From Saccoglossus kowalevskii (lineage: Eukaryota; Hemichordata; Enteropneusta; Harrimaniidae), in assembly GCF_000003605.2 (NCBI RefSeq), contig NW_003151258.1, positions 200,444-264,443 on the forward strand: DNA of 64,000 bases. The letters are read 5' to 3'. The position numbers and the translations under genes are program-made. Below the pieces are notes generated by a model. That model saw only the letters and a list, made by a program, of their open reading frames with translations. It made no database searches and was not told the origin of the DNA. Position 1 is the first letter of the stretch. The number at the start of each line of letters is the position of its first letter. Below, one piece after another: positions 11,871-24,966 of this stretch.

Positions 11871-13149
11871 TCATCACCCTGTTGATAAAATATAAATTGT
11901 CCAAGCAGTATATACCCCCCTCCCCCCCCGCAACACACACCACCCCTATCCCACCTAATTAATAAATTTTAGGCAACTTCAGAAATGCATTTCAAGTGTT
12001 ATTGGCTAGACTGAAGCACCCAAATTAATTAGTAAAATGCCATCTTAATTAATTGCAGATGTATATAATCTATTTTGGGCACCACATTTTACTCCATATA
12101 TATGAGAACTGGCTTAGGGGTCCTGATGACTTATTGTTAACAGCTGGCTATTTTCTATATACTAGTAAAATCAGGCATACCATACTTCAAAACCATTTAA
12201 TTAGGGCAACAACACTCTTTCTCAAATTACAAGGGTCAGGAAAAATTGAGAAAATTTCATAGCAGCTCAAAATTCCAGACAGTGAGTCACCATGACTAAA
12301 TCTCTTCCCCACTAATGTCTTCGAAGACGATGGCAATGTATCAAATCCTCCATTGTGTAAATTAATAGCATACACAGACTTAGTCAAAGTTATAAAAAGT
12401 GAAAAAAAAGTTCATTTAAAGTATAATTTATGCTCATGTACGGCAACTATTAATGATGTCAGTGTATCGCCTTAATTAAGTCACGTAGCGTGCTGTAATT
12501 TTTCTGTTATGTGCAACATACATGGGAAATGCAAACAGTTCATAATGTAATCCTTATACTCATAATTTTTCCCTAAAATTTTTTTCTTTTGTATTTTCCT
12601 AAAATTTCATTTTTGATTTTGAACCTAACTGACATAATTACCAAATGCTAACAGGTATCTATATTTGCTGATTTGTCGGTCACCAATGCTGGATTTCTTT
12701 TAGATTTGGCTAAAATAAATCACTTCCATCCCTATAATTGGCGAATGAGAAGAATAGACAACTGATTATATCCAGAGGAAATGGTCATTATTATAAAATG
12801 TGTCATCACCCACGGAAAAATTTCATAATGTTATCTTTCTCCTCATTCGTCAAATAATTGAACATGTAGGTATTTGCCGAAGAGAAAACAATGAAGGAAA
12901 AGCCACTTTGGCTAAAACTACTTTACCTTGTAGTGGAAGCCCTGTATACCAAAGTCAAGTTCACCTTACTGTCAAACATAAAGAGAAATGTCAATGTGTC
13001 AGAGAAACAGAACATCATTGTACAGTCATGGTGTACCAAATGATAGGCACTCTTATTTACTATGTCTTATTAGCGGGTAGGTGGGGAGGGGGTACGTTTA
13101 GTAATGTTCAGAGAAGCTTGAAGGGCATCAGATATTTACTCCTGTAATT
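11871..13149. other. AT-rich noncoding stretch
   Basis: A C-rich tract lies at about 11917-11955. The 115-codon plus-strand frame at 12800-13147 has a Cys-rich middle but no recognisable domain and a low-complexity end. I do not call it a gene. Confidence 0.5.
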
Positions 13150-13330
13150 TCCTACCTGGGAACAATAGGAATCAATGGTGAAAATGTTCTAATAAAAACA
13201 ATAAATTATAACCTACATTTTTTCAAAAATGCCGGTGACCCTTAACTTTTTTAGGTCAATATTCTTGTATTGACTGGGAATACCATTGATTGCAAAATGA
13301 ATATTTGGTATTTTTAATTACGTCAGTCAC
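13150..13330 (+). mobile_element. Partial copy of TIR element family D
   Basis: It shares GGTGACCC, ACTTTTTTAGGTCAATAT and GATTGCAAAATGAATA with the right half of the full copy at 27377-27803. The terminal repeat is not preserved here. Confidence 0.6.
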
Positions 13331-13427
13331 ACTGTAACATTTTAATTTTACAAGACTAATACATGAGGTCATAAATGCCATGATTTATAAACCAAGCAAT
13401 TTAGTTTTTGCTGTAAGACCTTTATAA

Positions 13428-14155
13428 ACTGAATACCTAAATAAACTAAACACCTCTGTAAAACAAACACTTATAAACTAAACACCTCTGTAATACAAAC
13501 ACCTTATAAACTAAACACCTCTGTAAAACAGACACCTTATAAACTACACACCTCTGTAAAACAAACACCTTATAAACTGAACACCTCTGTAATACAAACA
13601 CCTTATAAACTAAACACTTCTGTAAAACACCTTATAAACTGAACACCTCTGTAATACAAACACCTTATAAACTGAAAACCTCTGTAAAACAAACACCTTA
13701 TAAACTAAACACCTCTGTAAAACAAACACCTTATAAACTGAAAACCTCTGTAAAATAAACAACTTATAAACTGAACACCTCTGTAAAACAATCACCTCTA
13801 TAAAACACCTTATAAACTGAACACCTCTACAAACCAAATAATTTTCTCAGTTCCATTTGTGTTCAGTTTACACAGGTTTTGCTGTAAGACCTTCATAAAC
13901 TGAACACATATATAAACCAAACACCTCTGTAAACTGAACACCTATATAAAATGAACACCTCTATAAACCACAATTTTCTCAATTCCATTTGTGTTCAGTT
14001 TACACAGGTTTTGCTTTGAGATCTTTATAAATCAAACATCTCAGGAGGGAAAAAACAATTCGATAAAACGAATCCTTCTGTAAAAATCCCATATACATGT
14101 AAACCAAAAATCTCCATAAACACAACAATTATGTCATTTCGTGTTTAGTTTAGAC
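13428..14155. repeat. Minisatellite, about 33-bp unit
   Basis: Units of the form CACCTCTGTAAAACAAACAC followed by CTTATAAACTRAA run from about 13440 to 13850. A more worn stretch continues to about 14155, where a longer segment (CATTTGTGTTCAGTTTACAC then AGGTTTTGCTGTAAGA) is itself repeated. The Phe-Val-Leu-Gln-Arg repeats in the minus frames are artefacts of the array. Confidence 0.85.
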
Positions 14156-14607
14156 AGGTATAACAAATAAATATGATAACAATGATTCAATTCATCTAAA
14201 AGGATTATTGTGGTACATGTACATTATCATACACTCACTTATGTTTAATTCTTCAAAATTATTCGAGCTGTATGTTATAAAACAAAAAAATTTGACACTA
14301 AAATCATCATGAAGATGGAATTTTACAAAATTTCAAAAAAAAATCTTCACTGGTATATTATTTCTTGATTATTTCTTGTCAAATTCACAAGATAGTTTGC
14401 ACTAGGAATGTTTACAATTTCACATTCACATCTGCTTGCAAGGACAAAAATTGAAAAAAAATTACTTTGACCAACTAGTTAATCTTTATCCTAGTTTCCA
14501 CTGCTAAAATATTTCAACATTTTCACTAATTGATTTGGAAAATCACGAATTTGTGACTCACAAAAAGTGACCCTTACTATAAACACCATCGCAAAAGAAC
14601 CCTAAAA
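14156..14607. other. AT-rich noncoding stretch
   Basis: Nothing recognisable. Confidence 0.5.
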
Positions 14608-14820
14608 TACCGTAAAATACTTTATTTTAGCTGGAATTAATTTTCACTGAAAAGACATTTTTGGTGCTTTGGTATGGAATTTATTTTCACTGATTTTTGA
14701 CAAGTTGAATGTAAAATATTGGAAAAAAGGTATATTCCCTTGATTTATTTTCACTGAATCATTCCTTCAGCAAAAAAAAGCGAAAATTAATTCCAAGTTA
14801 AAATAAAGTATTCTACAGTA
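14608..14820 (+). mobile_element. Small TIR element, family B
   Basis: A 213-bp partner of 3243-3454 in the opposite orientation. Its ends are TACCGTAAAATACTTTATTT and AATAAAGTATTCTACAGTA. It has a partly palindromic, non-coding interior. Confidence 0.8.
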
Positions 14821-16448
14821 CATGTTGTTCAAACCGATGCATACATGGTTTTATTTTCGCTGGAGCAAAAAAAACAAACCATATGGTCATTATTTACTTT
14901 CATAAAATAACAGAATTAAATAAATTTCTATAAATGTATTATGATATTGACAGACGTCTGTGCAAAAAGCAAAGAACATTCATGTTTTGTTACTGGTAGG
15001 TTCAAAAATGATATTGGATATTGTTAGTGTTAGCGTACAATAATTTTATGTTCATATAGCACTGCATGTGTACGTTTTATAATACAAGTACATATTGTTT
15101 TTCCATAAATTGCTGCGTTTTGGGGACAGTTGAATTCTCGCGTTACTATGACATTTGTGTCTTCACTTATAACAGCTAATTTCTATGGCGTTAAATTTTC
15201 TATCGAAAAACCCTCCGAGAATTCTTTGAAACGGAAACAGGTATAATGCTATATTCCAGTAAAGTACGTCATGTAAATTGAAATTACTAAAAACACACAA
15301 TTACACAGCGCCACGGTATCGGTTTTGATGCACGCCGTCCACAATAGCTAATGGTTACAAGTGACACTGACAGAAAGACAATTACTATCCCAGTCACAAA
15401 CGACGAGACAATATTTGATGTAAAAATAGAACAGAAAATAAGAAAAATCACATTGCGAACACATCTCATATCGCATTTCTGACGACGTTGCCCGAAGGCC
15501 TCTTCCCAGCACAGCGCCCGGCGCGGAATGCATTTTAAATTGCGATAGGCAACTACATTGCAAGACAGGTAAGAAATGCCACGAAGCGACCTCAAGTCGG
15601 AATAATTGTAGGAAGTTGTTTAAAACAAAAGTGAATAAAAATAACGGTTTTTATTTTCGGAGATGAGATTGTTTTGTTTTTTTCAAAGTTATTACGAAAC
15701 AACGTGTATCGGTTCGTTGGTCGACACTGAAATATTATACGTTTATATTAAGACCTACCTTTACCTTTACTGTCAATAAAATCCCCGGATATGTGCTGAC
15801 AGAGTAGTAGGAATCACTATTTTTTTCCGATGCCTGTTTGACTGTTGTCCAAATTCTACAGTCATGATGTCGATTTACACTCAAAACACTTGCTCATCTT
15901 CTGCAAATTGGAAATCACTGTCAGTCCTCACGATGACCTTTGACACTAAAGCATTTAGACGTGACGTCAAACTGCTCAAGCATTTCTCAGAGACTCTGCA
16001 AGAGGGCGTTATATTAACATATTCCGGAGCTGCAAATCAGCGTGACGCCACTTTGATATTTTAAATTGTTCTGTCCAAATGGATTTCACGAATGCGATTT
16101 TGACTGGAAACATGTTTTTTATATAAAATGTTTTGAGGATGAACACTAAAAACATTTTCGGACAACATTTTTAATAAGCTATGGAGGATTGACGGGAGAC
16201 TTCGTATTGCTGAAAGCCCGTAAAATGCCAGACTTCATCTTGTTTCCCATACTGAATTATAACCATTTTTTTATATTCAAAAGCGCCACCAGTGTGAAGT
16301 AAAACTGTTGTTACCACAGAAACAAAGACGTGAATATCTTTTCTTGTTGACTTGATTTGGTGAGCCGATTTTTTCTCACCGAGTTTTGTTCACTATGTAT
16401 CCAGCCACATAAGCTGTTCGAGAAATGCGAGTGGACCAAGCGTCCGTA
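14821..16448. other. Noncoding stretch across a composition boundary
   Basis: From about 15120 onward CpG dinucleotides become frequent, while the sequence to the left is CpG-poor. Short frames at 15287-15595 (minus; contains one hydrophobic segment) and 15864-16064 (plus) cannot be tied to any family. The CpG-rich part could contain a promoter or 5' exon, but nothing in the sequence fixes one. Confidence 0.45.
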
Positions 16449-16715
16449 TTTAAAGGGCGGTGGTCGTCGCACAGCGCGTTTTCAAATTCAAAGTGGGATG
16501 GTCGTCACCTGCGCACGCGCGACGATCACAACACACGCTAAAAACGCAAAGGCTTATGGGTATACGCTTGTTTGTAAACAATGACACGCTATGGCCATCT
16601 GACGCATGCGCAGGTGACGACTCCCCCCGTAAAACAATTTATTTTACACGCGTGGTGTACGTTGATATGAGTCCCATATCGAACAGCACGTGGCGCGGCG
16701 ACCACCACCATTTAG
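16449..16715 (-). mobile_element. Small TIR element (outer), interrupted by another element
   Basis: The left end TAAAGGGCGGTGGTCGTCGC and right end GCGGCGACCACCACCATTTA are inverted repeats. In reverse complement, both flanks match the uninterrupted copy at 33119-33252, including TTCGATATGGGACTCAT and an ACACGCGTGG/ACGCGTGTAAA region. A second element (16493-16629) lies between the two halves, so this is a nested insertion. Confidence 0.75.
16493..16629 (+). mobile_element. Small TIR element (inner), nested
   Basis: Bounded by GGTCGTCACCTGCGCACGCG and CGCATGCGCAGGTGACGACT, which are inverted repeats. The whole element matches 45126-45280 in reverse orientation, including CTTGTTTGTAAACAATGACA in the middle. 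It is about 137 bp and non-coding. Confidence 0.75.
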
Positions 16716-16924
16716 CTGTGTAGAAAGTGGCAACAAATAATTATATTGCCCGCCATTCTATTACATCATCCACTGGGAGAGCTGGCAAGTTGCCAACTCT
16801 ATGTTTTTAACATAAACAATAAACACTTATTGCATTGTACACCTTACATTTGGTTTCAAATAAATACATTATTATTATTATTCATTTGAGACTTCATATA
16901 GCGCCATAATCCCAGAAAGTCTGA

Positions 16925-17745
16925 TCTGATAAAAACTAAATTTTGTTTTTATCTGATGATGTTACTTCGTGGTGATGTATACATGGTGAATATAAGTCCC
17001 AGAACAGAGCGCTGTGGCTCGCCATATTTGACACTCTGAGAGTTAGAAGAGGCTCCATCGTTGTTATTAACAGAGATTAACCATGCAAGAACAGACAAAT
17101 AAAATGACTTTGCGATTTTGCAAGAATGTTATTTTGTTTGGAGCAGTCCTGTGCGATAGTTTGTATGCAGATTACATATATTCATTTAGGCTTTTGGCTT
17201 GTAAATGGCAGGTTAGTCTTGATGAAACGAATTTTTCGATAAGTTTTGAAATGAAGCATACATTGGAAAATGGTCTGTTTTTATGATTATTCATAATGTC
17301 TCCGAGTTTTTTTGGAAAAGTACTCTGTCTTTAAGGTCTTCAAGGATTGTGTTATATTGTTGCTTTGTGTTTTGTAGATATCTCGATGGACAGTGAATTT
17401 AGATATTCTCCAGTTTCGTTCAACGTAGCGCCTTTTCTTTCCCTGAATCTTGATATCGTAATTTTACCATTTTGTGTCTGGTCTGATGGTAACCACTTTT
17501 TGACGCGGAGGTGCATAAACGTCTAGCAGACCTCTGCGGATGTTATCATGTCAGTCAGTGAGATGAAGCTGGATTAGTGTATTGATAACCAGACCGAGAA
17601 TGTGTCCATGTCGGTGCGTTAGCTGAGTAACACGTTGAACTAATTTAAGAAAATTCAAGTATATTTTGTATTTTCTCCACGTGATCATTAGTGCTGTCAA
17701 GACGGATATTGAAATCAATGAGGAACTTTTATGGGGGATAGTGAA
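16925..17745 (-). mobile_element. CR1-like LINE fragment (endonuclease-RT remnant)
   Basis: Minus-strand translation in changing frames gives pieces typical of a CR1-type non-LTR retrotransposon. These are an endonuclease piece near 17620-17740 (DFNIRLDSTNDHVEKIQNIL-like), a KRRYVERNWRISKFTVHRDIY piece near 17380-17450, and an RT start NRPFSNVCFISKLIEKFVSSR with QSAYR after it near 17160-17290. An RT piece with SVKYGEPQRSVLGLIFTMYTS follows near 16970-17040. The RT core between QSAYR and the PQRSVLG block is shortened, and stops and frame changes occur throughout. It is an old, dead copy, and I cannot place its 5' end. Confidence 0.75.
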
Positions 17746-18873
17746 TAGCTGGTGGTCTATCCTAAGGGGCGGAGCTACCTCACAGAACGTTTCATGTTGC
17801 TAAGACGCGCATCACTGTACCATCCCGAACAACCAAATTTATATACGTTACACATGCAGTGCTAATTTTGTAACACTGTTCAGAGGAGTCTCAACAACCA
17901 TTCTAAAGCATCGTTTCCTGGGAGTTTTCGGCCTTTTTTTCACCGTGATTGTTGCCAGGCGGTAGAAATGCCCGGATGTCAGCTCTCAATAATGATTACC
18001 CTACAGTAATCAGTAGGTGATCTTACAGTGTGTTCAAATGATTTATAGATATGTCGCTGTAAAACATCGCATTTAGATTGGTTTGATGGAGAACACCAAT
18101 GTCACCTCCTCTAGGTTTCAGACTTTACGCTTGGAGCCAGGAACAGCCACTGGTGGCGCTGTTTACAATCGAGACCTATTGAGATTTGAGTGTAAACCGC
18201 AGAAAGAGTTGTTGAAATTGGAGACCAGTTTAGAATGATAGAAAGTGTTTACAGTCTTCAAATAACCACAACAGACAGAGTTGGGGGTCAAGACCGAATA
18301 TATGTGATTCCGGCATTTCATACTAAATGCTTTCTATTAATAATTTCACTTTCAAATAATATTCATGACATATGTCTACGTCATAACCTCGTTAAAGGTT
18401 ATTAGCATATTGTGTCCGTATTCCACAACGTAAACGTCATCACAGTGAGGTCAATCGAAGTTTTCGTTCCATGCAACATACCATTCAGCACCGTCAATAA
18501 GGTTTCACCACATCAATGGTGCTGAAGGTTGTCCAAGTTCGTATTCGAATCCCACACATAAGCGACGCTACCAGATATATACAACAGTTAACAATCCAGC
18601 GGCTGCTGAGGATTAATACACACTCCCACCATGTCATTCGCTGTAATATGCAATGACAATCCTGGTTTTCCCATAACTCTGGGTGTATGTAGTAGTTTAT
18701 AACCATCATAGTTAATCGCACCTATAATGAAGTTAATCTGAATCAATTTCAGTTAGTCAAGTTTCCGTCACCAAAACTCTGTCAAGGTGGTTTCCAGTAA
18801 TCTGTAGTGTAAGGTGTAGTTTATGTGGCTAATTCTTGTAATAAATTGGCTGATATAACTGTTATAAGTGTTA
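17746..18873. other. Noncoding stretch
   Basis: It may hold more of the LINE 5' part, but I could not recognise any. No gene is seen. Confidence 0.45.
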
Positions 18874-18929
<56 letters not shown>

Positions 18930-18931
18930 AT
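18874..18931. repeat. (AAAT)n microsatellite
   Basis: About 14 uninterrupted AAAT/TAAA units. Confidence 0.95.
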
Positions 18932-19478
18932 CGTTTCAGGGGTTTGCAAGGAGTAAACATGTTGGTAGGTGGTAGAACATTTAAGCATTGTTAGTGTATA
19001 GTTGTTAGTATGGGGTCATGGGGTCAACATTGCTTGATTTATCGGGAGATTGTATATTTATTTTTAGTTCTTCCGCATATGCTGCAACGTAGTATTAATG
19101 ACATGTAAATGATTCTGCAGATTCTTACAGATTGTCTGAATTATCTTCACAGAGAAGTCTGGAAATCGGTTTGTAATTTCCTGGGCAGAAGTAAAAGAGG
19201 GTGTGATGAATCTTTGGCGTTTCAATCAATCAATAGATCAATCAATTGTTTCGAGGCACGTTTGTCAGAAAAATCCTGGAATTTGGACTGCTGGTGGCGC
19301 TGTCACGCATCTTGCCAGGTATGTGTTACACTTATTAACTAAGTGTTTTGACTTCTATTATTAATTTTGTTAATTAGTACTCATGGATATCGTTTACTGT
19401 TGATTTAGTAATTAAAAACAGTAAAATGGTGACTTATGAAAAGTGTACGTATAGTTCCGGATTATACGTTTTGGGGCG
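18932..19478. other. Noncoding stretch
   Basis: Nothing recognisable. Confidence 0.5.
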
Positions 19479-19610
19479 TAACGTAAACTTGCACGCGTGA
19501 TGTTGTGTTTGCGGGTGTAACAATCGACGTGAAAAAAAATAAGATTCCCCTTTACCGAATATTCACATACTGACATATGTATTTGCACCATGAAAAAGGC
19601 GTGCGTCGTG
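19479..19610 (+). repeat. Interspersed repeat family E, copy 1
   Basis: TAACGTAAACTTGCACGCGT is exact here and at 23339. About 75 bp later both copies also share CTGACAT, TGTATTT and a CCATGA segment. Family and full length are unknown. Confidence 0.55.
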
Positions 19611-22600
19611 CAGGCACCCCGTCTCACAGAGAGAATCGTGGGTTTTCGACTACCGAGGGCGCTGTCGCATATAGTTCAATGTACTCATATCGCATAAAAT
19701 TTAATGACAAATGAAACTCAATAAAAGATTTATTTTTATTCTAATCGTATTGTTCTTTTCTACATTTTGACGTCGTTATTTGAACATCAGATAACTGGAA
19801 AGGAGGCTCTGCGTTTGAACTGGATGTACACAACTGGTTGGTCGAGGTCACATGTGCGTAAGATAAAGAAGGTTGTTGCAAGCATGCGATGTTTCACAGC
19901 ACTTGTTACTAAACTGACGTAATGATGAAACGCGCGTGAAATAAACGAAAACAACGTGAACAGACGTTCATTTTCAAGGGGCAACTACGATAGTTTGGGT
20001 TGACTTTTTCGATGATTAGTTCTGAATCCCAAAGAAGTTTATGCCCTGAATAAAACAATAAGAAAGAATTTCAATCCCGCAATAGTTACAAATATGACTA
20101 TGTATAATTGCGAGTGACGTCATTTAAAACAAAGCTATTGGTAGCCTGACAAGGTCGCGTGAGTTGCGCCCACCGCGGTGCTCCTAACCCAAGCCCAAAC
20201 CCAAACAACCGCCCTTAAATATTGTCAGTTGCACCATGGCTGCAAAGTATGTCAGATTAAAAACAAACATCTGAATAAGACATAATCACACATCACTTAA
20301 GTTGTTTGGGTCATATTTACCCACCACAGCTCTGTAGAAAAAAACATTGGTACCGTAATTAAAGTATTCATCAAGTCGGTTATCACCAACGATACAAGCT
20401 GCATGTTGGCCGGTGTACGTAGCGCCTTGTTACGCCCTATCACACACGCTAATGTATAAGACACAGTTACGAACAAGAATCTGCCTCTGGATAACTTGTT
20501 TTAACATCCCTCTCTGAACTATATTTTGCATTTGCACGTTTCATATTTATAAATTTCGTTTCTATTCCGTTTAACCAATCGTCATTAACTATTACTTTAT
20601 TACATCACTTTATTATAATACAGCGCCCCGTAATAATAATAATAATAATAATAATCACAATGGCGTTACGTAACATGCGTGGATATACAATGTACTCGAA
20701 AATCTGCACGGATAAAACCTGTGGTCATTCATGAAACCAAATTAAGCTGATAATAAGTAATTAACAAAAGTACACCGTCATCCGCTTATGAAATCGGGAT
20801 TTCCTTACGTCATGGTGTTTTCACAATCATATACCAGTAAACCGTTTATTTTTCCGTGTATTTTTGCCAGTTTTCAATCCACTTAGAAATGCAATATGAG
20901 CGATTGTTGTTTGGTACTGAACGTTGAGAACCAACAAAACATACTTCATAATATTCGTTCGGTGAAATGATGAAAAATATTATACAAAAGCAGCGAATGT
21001 CACATTATGTACTGAAACAATAAATGCGCATGCGTATGCGAACATTGCATTTTTTTGTAGAGCGAACACCGTAGCTGTGTACTGCATTTTAGTTTAACAA
21101 AAATATTAACCAAACGTACGGTTGTCAGGCGGTGAAAATACTAGGACGTCCACCCAGAAAACAAAATCAGGAATTGAGCGTTTTTTCCAAAATGATTTGC
21201 GATTTACGACATACCCCCCCCCCCTAAACACCTTATATATCACCGGTCATTGTTTGCAAGAACCGCATACTGTATTCTGTTTCCCGGACCCCAATAATTG
21301 AGACGAATCCCTACTTTAATACAAAAATTATTTTCATACAGAATACATTGTTCTAGTTCGTTTTCTCATCGGGACTAACTAAACGAAACCTCATGAACCT
21401 GGAACCCTGTCACCGGTCCCTAAAACACTACTCAAAAATCAGAAGGTAAATTGCACAGCCCCTGAAAACAACTATAACAACACATTGTGAGTTGGGTTGC
21501 ATGATAACCCTATAGCAATGATACCTTGGCAACAGTGATGCGAGTAATGTATGACGTGAAACTATGCTAACTTACGTGAGTACGTTATACCACAGCCAGA
21601 CATTCCACGTATTCGTATGAAGCCACATTTTCAACAGACAAGGTCCGTTTATTCTGATATGGGGGAGTATTTTCACACCGAGTTAGTGTGATTCGGCCGA
21701 TGACGATGAAAGACAATCTGATGCAAACCAAGACACGCATCTTGTCATGTGGGACTTGGCGTTTTAGACTGGTTGTTATCTACCCAGTGTTCAATACTGG
21801 TTTTCTTAAAGAGGTCTGGCTGTTTTCATTCCGTACATTAGATTTGATTCTTGCTATAAAACAACTTGTATGTGCTGTGAAATGCTCTAAATATCGAATG
21901 TATAAAACGGGCTGTGAAGTAGACAACAAACGTCTACTTTGCTTGGCGTTATTTCACCTCTAGAGGGCCAGTCAATGACGTCATCAGTGAACACTGATAA
22001 TTGAATTCATTCATTCTAGTACGTCAATCCCAAAGAAGTGCTACTGTGAAAGACCTTGTTAACTGAAAGTTGAAACATTGTGAGGTGTTGTGTGTATGAA
22101 TGCCATAACGAATCATGTTAAGTTTCTCAAGATCCCAAATAAAAAATCATGTTGTTGGTACGAGAAATCGACAGACGAACTAACCTGAAAGTCTGAAGAC
22201 ACATACAACGTTTTATCTATTAGTATACAGTGAGTAAATAACTATTGTACGATTTATAACTAAATTAGAAATACGCTGACATCAACTTGAACTACAGTAC
22301 TAATTTTTCCCAACTTCACACTTTTTAATCGACCGTTTGATATTTTCCGACCGGAAAACGACCGCATTTTTATCGTTTTCCTCTCGCTCGCTTATTGAAA
22401 ACACCGACCACTCGCCCAAACACTGATCACTGGCACAAGAGTGGGCAAAATGGTGGTTTGAATGACACAGTTCAGGGATACAACGAGTATTAACTATTAT
22501 TAAATTCTGAACGACACTTCAAATCTATGCCATTTTGTATCGTTCGTGAACGCAACTTGAACTGTGTCCTCTTGATACGTGAGTGTTTATTTGGGTGTTT

Positions 22601-23290
22601 GTTATGATTTTAGCGAATGAAATGTAATATTTTATTTTATTTTATGGAATTTGGATGGAAGTGTTACTGTGGACAAAGAAAGAGAAACAAACAGTTCCAA
22701 AAAAGTTATCATGTCATGTGTAATGTAAATTTACTGTGTTCCACGAACGGTGTAAAGGGGTCGGATACATACTGTAGTGGCAGTGGTGTAGTAGAGGAAA
22801 TTCACGAGATTAAATTGAAGAAAAAGAAAAAATAATTATGGTTTACATACTCTAGCAGGTTGCAATTGAATCTTTATATTTCTGAATGAAAATTATCAAT
22901 GTATTTTGCCATTTATTTAGGGTTACGTTGTATTTTATTATTTATGTGTATATTCTCGCCTGGGTGTAATAAGAAATATACACATTATGCCGTGACGGTA
23001 AATGTGCAATAAATGTTGTTTAATTTCTTGACTGAAAAGTTAAAATAAAACATACCTAATACGCATTCGTCTAAGTCGCGCCCCTGGAGCATTCCTCTGG
23101 CGTAAATAAATATAAGGAAAATCACCGTGTTTGCGTTGTTTTGAACTGAAGACAATTGTAATGTAAAATAATGTTTTAGAGAAAATTGCTATTTTCTAAA
23201 TGACGAACGACATCACAACTAGATATAGTTGCCACTGAGAACAACATTTACTCTACCATCAACGTGATTTGACGTCATAAGAGTGGTTCG
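19611..23290. other. Long noncoding stretch
   Basis: Relatively CpG-rich. It includes a (TAA)n run at about 20629-20656, a C-homopolymer near 21212-21226 and the palindrome-rich GCGCATGCGTATGCG near 21026. Frames such as 21688-21963 (plus, 91 codons) show no domain. I see no exon that I can support. Confidence 0.5.
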
Positions 23291-23338
23291 CCGCTAGAGG
23301 GCGCATTGGCGCATGCGCGCGCATGCCGTTTGGGGATG

Positions 23339-23470
23339 TAACGTAAACTTGCACGCGTGATTTTGAAATAGAATGAAAATAGAATGAACTTTTATTGCCT
23401 TTCAGCAAACTGACATGTCTGTATTTTCCGCCATGACAAAGCAGGAGTATTTTTGCACGCTGGTAGTGCT
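23339..23470 (+). repeat. Interspersed repeat family E, copy 2
   Basis: Partner of 19479-19610. It is followed by the CCAGAGGGCGCGC motif at 23514-23526 and preceded by CCGCTAGAGGGCGC at 23291-23304. Both motifs resemble the termini of the element at 24757-24966. Confidence 0.55.
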
Positions 23471-23691
23471 ACTTCAGAGAAAGTGGTCTATTACCTCACA
23501 AAGATACTTCGTCTCCAGAGGGCGCGCTTTAGAGGAAAGGTTTATTGCTCGCCCTCTATTGAGATGTAATGTATATAAATCAAACTGACAAGACTTCCAC
23601 TTACATGAATTGTTTTGCATCAATTTATTTCTTATGAATGAGGCACACATTTTCTTGTATCTCACAGGAATCCTGTCGCCGTTGTCGCCTA

Positions 23692-23915
23692 AAGTAGAAG
23701 CCTACTCATAAATGAGAATACCCACACTTGTTTATTTTTTATATAAATTATACGTTCGGACATTATATTAAAAGGTTATCTCCTTAAAAAAGTTGGGATG
23801 GGATACTTATTGTTATTCTAAATTATTTCAAAAAATGTTAAGAAATTCAACTTTTCTTTATCAATGTGCTCAATGGAGTTGTTCTAAAAATCACGACAAT
23901 AGACAAAAATGTCAC
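23692..23915 (-). mobile_element. Internally deleted copy of TIR element family D
   Basis: Begins GTAGAAGCCTACTCATAA, the exact reverse complement of the right end of the full copy at 27786-27803. After an internal deletion it rejoins sequence matching the left half (AATTATTT...AAAAA, then GAGTTGTTCTAAAAAT). The other terminal repeat is missing. Confidence 0.65.
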
Positions 23916-24756
23916 TGTAACATACAAAAGAATGCTATTTCAGCGTACCATTGAACAATAGCTTCATGATTTTACATATACTAGATATTGTCATGACTAA
24001 CTTTTTCAACAATTATGAGAAGGCTTCTACTTTAAAGTTTAGAATCTACGCACCGGCTTTTCAATACATCTACAATAGCCTAGAAACGTTGGCCGATTTT
24101 CTTATTATCCATACGCATGTAGTAATTTGCCGGGTTCGGGCCGAAGATGAATATATGCTTTGCACGCCCTCAAATGACATGACCTCCAGATGATCGACAC
24201 TACTAACGTTGAAATTTTCAATCAACTAATGATATTTTCATTAGATCGGATTGAGGGCGACAAACACTTTCAGAACGAGGCAAAAGACAAACTATGAACA
24301 TCCCTGAATATCTAGAGTAAGCGATACCTTCTGCAGTAAATAAAAAATAAACAAGTTTCATAACAAAAGAATGAAAATATTTTGATTAAAAAAAATGCAT
24401 GAATACTCTATAGAGAAAACAAATGAGAACCAAGTACATGTCACGTGACAAAAACTCAAGGTAGTTCATATAGTAAAGATATAAGTGTAATACATAATTA
24501 AATTAGCAATTCGTGAATGTCAATTGTTAGATTAATTTCCCATCCTTCTTGTTTCTCTGTAACCATGGAGATATTTTATATCCATGCTGTAAAGCAGAGC
24601 CTGGACTATTTAGATGCAATGCTTATACAATTCGGTTCATCTATATAATTGTATTTATTTACATATTTCATGTTTGTGTTCTGTGATTTATTATACCACA
24701 AAATGTTAGGTAGATTTTGCATGCACAAGATGTCAAATAGACATTTCCTATAAATT
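23916..24756. other. Noncoding stretch
   Basis: The 80-codon plus frame at 23951-24193 has no recognised domain. Nothing else is seen. Confidence 0.45.
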
Positions 24757-24966
24757 GCGCCCTCTAGTGACGAATCGCTTTATGACGTAACTGAGTGACA
24801 CGAAAGCCGATGTCTTTTTAATCTGTGGTCCATCAATGAAGATTATGTTTTTGAGTGATTTTACAAAATTCTGGATGACTAACGACTATACAACCAATCA
24901 GTTCAGCTGTTTACATCCGTATACGTCATTTTGATTTCACTAAAGCATTCCGTCACTAGAGGGCGC
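24757..24966. mobile_element. TIR element family F with CTCF-like termini
   Basis: The left end GCGCCCTCTAGTGACG is a perfect 16-bp inverted match to CGTCACTAGAGGGCGC at the right end. The pairing continues imperfectly (GAATCGCTTTA against GAATGCTTTA). The length is about 210 bp with no coding. The right terminus is followed by a second, altered copy, CCGTCACTGGGGGCGCG, at 24975-24991. A worn relative lies at 28780-28975. Confidence 0.8.

Noticed and set aside
12800-13147. 115-codon plus-strand frame
   Set aside because: No domain, low-complexity end, and a family D element begins just after it.
15287-15595. 102-codon minus-strand frame with a membrane-like segment in a CpG-rich area
   Set aside because: An overlapping alternative frame exists, there is no family likeness and no clear splice sites.
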